Made by a program: the position numbers and the translations under genes | Shown: positions 60,868 to 64,000 of the stretch, one piece after another | Layout: every line of letters starts with the position of its first letter | Numbering within the stretch: the first letter of the stretch is position 1 | Assembly: GCF_040954645.1 (NCBI RefSeq) | Contig: NC_092808.1 | Coordinates: 88,971,042 to 89,035,041 of the forward strand | Source: Diabrotica undecimpunctata | Taxonomy: Eukaryota > Arthropoda > Insecta > Coleoptera > Chrysomelidae | Direction of reading: 5' to 3' | Length of the DNA: 64,000 nt | Notes under the pieces: model-generated | Told to the model about the DNA's origin: nothing | Databases searched by the model: none | What the model saw: only the letters and a program-made list of their open reading frames with translations

Positions 60868-60920
<53 letters not shown>
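60868..60920. repeat. (TA)n array, right part
   Basis: Continues the array interrupted by the TIR element. Confidence 0.95.
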
Positions 60921-60923
<3 letters not shown>

Positions 60924-61564
60924 TACAGTACTTTTTCGGTTGACACGTATTACAAAGTCAAGTCGATCAAGTTTATTTCTGAGTACACTAAGTTGTCGAA
61001 GTTAACATAGTAATATATTCAAAGTAAAACATTTTTCTTTATTCTTAAACAAAAGTTTTAAATAAAGCTATTTTTTTTTCAGGTAAGGATGACATTATTT
61101 TGCAATAAAAAATGGTAAGGTATTTTTGTTAATAGTATTACGTATTTTAATTTTTATTTTAATTATATATACCCATATTCTTAAGTGAATTAAATCGAAT
61201 AGCAAGAAGACGCCTTATTTAAAAATTAGTCATAAAATCATCGAAAAGGAGCTACCTGAGCTTCTTCGCTTACAATAATGAAATTTGACATCATTGCAAT
61301 ATAAAAGCAATGCAATAAATTATTGTGGCTGAAACTTTGATGTTCATTTTTAATGTTTTCTTTAAAAACACATACACTTGACATCTGGTGCTTAGAACCT
61401 TTACGCACTCGTTCGAATTACGCAGCAGTTTTCTAATCCTTGAGTAAACGGCTCTTCACTGCATTTGTTTTGTATTTTATTTGTCTTTTTAGTTGGTATA
61501 AATTTCTATCCAATCAGACACTGTTTCTGAGGTGTTCTTTTTTTACGTCTGTGTTATTATATTT
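60921..61564. other. Non-coding spacer
   Basis: No gene recognised. Confidence 0.4.
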
Positions 61565-62450
61565 TCTTCTTTGTTAAGTGTCGACTCCCAATCGAAGGTT
61601 ACATAGCATCATCGCTAGCTTTACTGTATCTACCGCTGCTTTGAAAAATTCTATTAAACTGCATCTAAACCAGTCCCTTAAATTTGTCAACTATGACACT
61701 CTCCTTCTTTCCATACTCCTTCTTTCTCTTAGCTTTGCCTGTATTTTAAAGCTTAGCATTTCATATAGTTGTCTCCTCATCACGTGTCCCAAATATTGTA
61801 ACTTTCTTATTTTTATTGAATTTATTATTTCGTATTATTTGAGCATGTCTCGCAATACTTATGTGGTCGTTTTCTTCTGTGTCCATGCTATTCTAAGTAT
61901 CTTTCTGTAACATCAGATTTCAAATGTTCATAGTTTATTTATGTGTTCTTGTATCAGTGTCCAGTTTTAAAGTCCATATTTTAGTATCGAAAACAGGTAA
62001 CTCTCAGTTTTAATCTACGGTCTTTATTACTTGTTTTCATTTTTACAAACGCGTTTCTTGCTATTTCTGAAATTCAAGTTCCCAGGAAATATCCCTTATG
62101 TTAATAGTTCTTCCGTTAATTATTATTCCTTCACTTTCAGATAGTTGTGCTTCATCAAAAATGCCTTCACTACATTCATATTATGGAGACATAATAGATC
62201 TCCGCCTAACTTCTCTCTTAATTTCAATTTCTAAATTGGGTTTTTTATCTACTATAATTAAAATTTGTGCTTTTTGATTCCAGTAAAGGTTTGTTATCAT
62301 TCTTAAGTATTGTTTATCTGTGCTTTTTGTCTTAGAATTTAGACTACTTTTTTATGTTTTACTTTATTAAATCCTTTCTTAAAATCAACATAACAAACAT
62401 AAACATGCACATTCATATCCATGTATCTTTGAGCTATCACATTAAAAGAG
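61565..62450 (-). pseudogene. Degenerate LINE ORF2
   Basis: Minus strand, with many stops: MDMNVHVYVCYVDFKKGFNK (RT motif A, 62355-62420), QYLRMITNLYWNQKAQI and IEIKREVRRRSIMSP (motif B region, about 62200-62310), and at the C-terminus LTNLRDWFRCSLIEFFKAAV with DTVKLAMMLCNLR (61575-61700). The order and motifs match the LINE at 11.9-14.0 kb, of which this is an older relative. A short GAA-type tail lies at 61563-61572. Confidence 0.7.
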
Positions 62451-62652
62451 AAGTATCAATGATCAGACTATCTGAGCTACTGAAGCTCAATGATCTGCCA
62501 AGATGCTAATGACTATGATGGTGATGTCCTGTATAATTCAATACGCAGGGTGTGTTAAAAAAGCGGTATGGTACAATATTTCGCGAATTAAACATCGGAT
62601 CGAAAACATGAAAAACACGTATTCAATATCTTTCAAAAATTTGTCAAATGAC

Positions 62653-63072
62653 AACAAACGCGACCCCGCTGCCATGGAACACGAACGGGTGGGGGGCAAC
62701 TTTAAAATCTTAAATGGGAATCCCCATTTTATATTACAGACTTGAATTTCTCGTAAACAAATAAGTAACTTTTATAAAGAACATTTTTTCGAATTGTTAA
62801 TAGATGGCGTTATAATCGGAAAAAAAGATTTATCTCGAAACCCTAGGAAAGTTATGAAAAGGATTTAATATCTGGAAAAATACACTTCCAAATGGAAAAC
62901 CAAAAACAAATGGCACCAAAAACGACCCCGCACCACGAATCCTATGGGTGCAACTTTAAAATCTTAAGTAGAAATTTTATTACCCCCATTTTCTACCTGA
63001 AAAAGTAAACAAATTTTATCGAATTTTTTTTTCGATTTGCGGTAGATGGCGCTGTAATTAAAGAAAAATATC
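62653..63072. repeat. Tandem units of a dispersed non-coding repeat
   Basis: The block with GACCCCGC, CAACTTTAAAATCTTAA and TAGATGGCG occurs at about 62653-62820 and again at 62922-63060. A partial inverse (TTTTAAAGTTACCCCCG) follows the LINE insertion at about 63632. Such GATGGCGCTGTAATT-containing repeats are common in insect genomes. The frame 62503-62745 has no known motif. Confidence 0.55.
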
Positions 63073-63084
63073 TATATACAGATT

Positions 63085-63505
63085 CTTCTTCTTCAAGTGT
63101 CATCTCCGCGGCGGAGGTTGGCAATCATCATAGCTATTCGGACTTTTGAGACGGCTGCTCTGGAAAGTTCATTTGATGTACATCCGTACCAATCTCTCAG
63201 GTTTTCTTGTTTTTATTGTATTTAAAATTTCCATTTGTTCCATAAAATTTGTTCATCCTTTCCAGAAGCTCTTTGTTTGTGATGTGTTCTGTCCATAATA
63301 TTTTCAGAATTCTTCTGTACACCCACAGCTCAAATGATTCCAGTTTTTTCATTGATGTTGCATTCAAGGTACAAGATTCCATTTCATAAAATAAAGTCGA
63401 AAAAACATAGCACCTCGCCAGCCTAACTCTTAGTTCCACTTTTAAATCCCTGGTACATAGCACTCTTCTCATTTTGTTGAAATTTGCTCTAGCCTTTTAT
63501 AATCT
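63085..63505 (-). mobile_element. Truncated LINE insertion with 10-bp target duplication
   Basis: TATACAGATT occurs at 63075-63084 and 63506-63515. Between them the minus strand reads KMRRVLCTRDLKVELRVRLA, YVFSTLFYEMESCTLNATSM, YRRILKILWTEHITNKELLE and then, after an internal deletion, SKSE with a stop and the GAA tail (63085-63097). It is the same family as 3113-3912 but lacks the GHVMR segment and the basic tail. A young, dead copy. Confidence 0.85.
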
Positions 63506-63745
63506 TATACAGATTAGAAGTCTGCAAACTAATTTTTATGTTAAAGAATATTAAGCACGTGATTTTACTAAAACTATAAGTTTTTTTATCGAGATATTTT
63601 CCTAAGGTATCACGATTAATCCTTTAACATTTTAAAGTTACCCCCGTTCCCGCTCTAGAAGGTGTGTTTGATGTCATTTGATGGATTTTTGAAAAATATT
63701 ATACACGCGTTTTTCAGTTTTCGATCCTATGTTAAATTCTCGAAA

Positions 63746-63750
<5 letters not shown>

Positions 63751-63828
<78 letters not shown>
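63751..63828. repeat. (TA)n microsatellite
   Basis: Uninterrupted TA array. It is bordered by TTCTCGAAATATT on the left and ATCGAGAA on the right. Confidence 0.95.
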
Positions 63829-63831
<3 letters not shown>

Positions 63832-64000
63832 GAAAAGGAGTACGACCGTCAATCCAAAATAAACTAAGGTACACTCGAAGAGTGGGGGGTTTTTCGGTCA
63901 AAGTGGAGAAATAAAAGACAAAGAAGGTGGCTGCTTCATCTATTTATTGAAGACGTTTCGCTTTCTGCTCAGAAAGCATCATCGGTTCATCTAAAAAGAA
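63829..64000 (-). mobile_element. Hammerhead-bearing element, cut by window end
   Basis: From 63864 on this is the same repeat as 51545-51680, in the same orientation and again beside (TA)n. The rest lies beyond the window. Confidence 0.55.
63943..63995 (-). ncRNA. Hammerhead-ribozyme-like motif B (core mutated)
   Basis: The minus strand has the same helices as motif A: UUUA-GA-UGAA, helix II GCUUUCU/AGAAAGC (loop GAGC), GAAA, ACGU, C, UUCA-A-UAAA. The first core box is CCGAUGA instead of CUGAUGA. The invariant U at position 4 is therefore changed and self-cleavage is expected to be weak or lost. Confidence 0.6.

Overview
The window looks like a piece of a large, AT-rich insect nuclear genome. 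The evidence is the mix of elements: many 5'-truncated LINEs, piggyBac, pogo-like, hAT, Tc1 and gypsy-like elements, a possible PBS resembling an insect tRNA-Lys 3' end, and long (TA)n arrays. A beetle, possibly a leaf beetle, is my best guess, from the general look of the repeats only. I found no convincing host gene, tRNA, rRNA or CRISPR array. Nearly all coding signal is transposable-element debris.

Layout. 0-17.8 kb: LINE fragments on both strands (3' tails at 0.1-0.5 kb, a degenerate reverse transcriptase at 1-2.7 kb, a better one at 3.1-3.9 kb, a 2.1-kb RT fragment on the minus strand at 11.9-14.0 kb, an endonuclease tail at 15.1-15.5 kb). A 105-bp inverted-repeat element and two tandem hairpins lie near 8 kb, and a 123-bp direct repeat flanks 10.3-14.6 kb. 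17.85-20.62 kb: a pogo/Tigger-type element with both ends, whose transposase gene is split by a short LINE insertion with a target duplication. 22.07-23.95 kb: an imperfect palindrome made of two opposed copies of a Jockey-like LINE fragment. 24.16-24.84 kb: a 678-bp foldback element. 25-30 kb: LINE scraps and unclassified repeats. 30.52-31.88 kb: a deleted hAT element with a perfect 8-bp target duplication. 36.0-36.8 kb: LINE tail. 38.59-41.73 kb: a nearly complete piggyBac element with TTAA duplications. 42-43.9 kb: two opposed LINE fragments.

44.05-51.54 kb is one (TA)n array that appears to have received two insertions: a DD34E Tc1 element (44141-45621) and a gypsy-like LTR element (45782-51487). 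The LTR element has about 1% LTR divergence and an intact Gag-protease ORF of about 797 codons that stops where reverse transcriptase would begin, so it is non-autonomous. Beside the right end of this array, on the minus strand, sits a sequence that folds as a hammerhead ribozyme of the Penelope/retrozyme style. Two further hammerhead-like motifs occur at 58787-58836 and 63943-63995, each also near a (TA)n array. The array at 58.85 kb is split by a 1963-bp terminal-inverted-repeat element of unclear superfamily.

53.99-55.88 kb: a broken LINE. 56.55-57.89 kb: a broken transposase whose D-to-E spacing counts as DD82E. 61.5-63.5 kb: LINE fragments, one with a 10-bp target duplication.

The elements do not work together as a pathway. 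What they share is target choice and layering: (TA)n arrays next to hammerhead-bearing elements act as landing pads for other transposons, and LINE fragments land in older transposons. All identifications come from reading the sequence; no database search was run.
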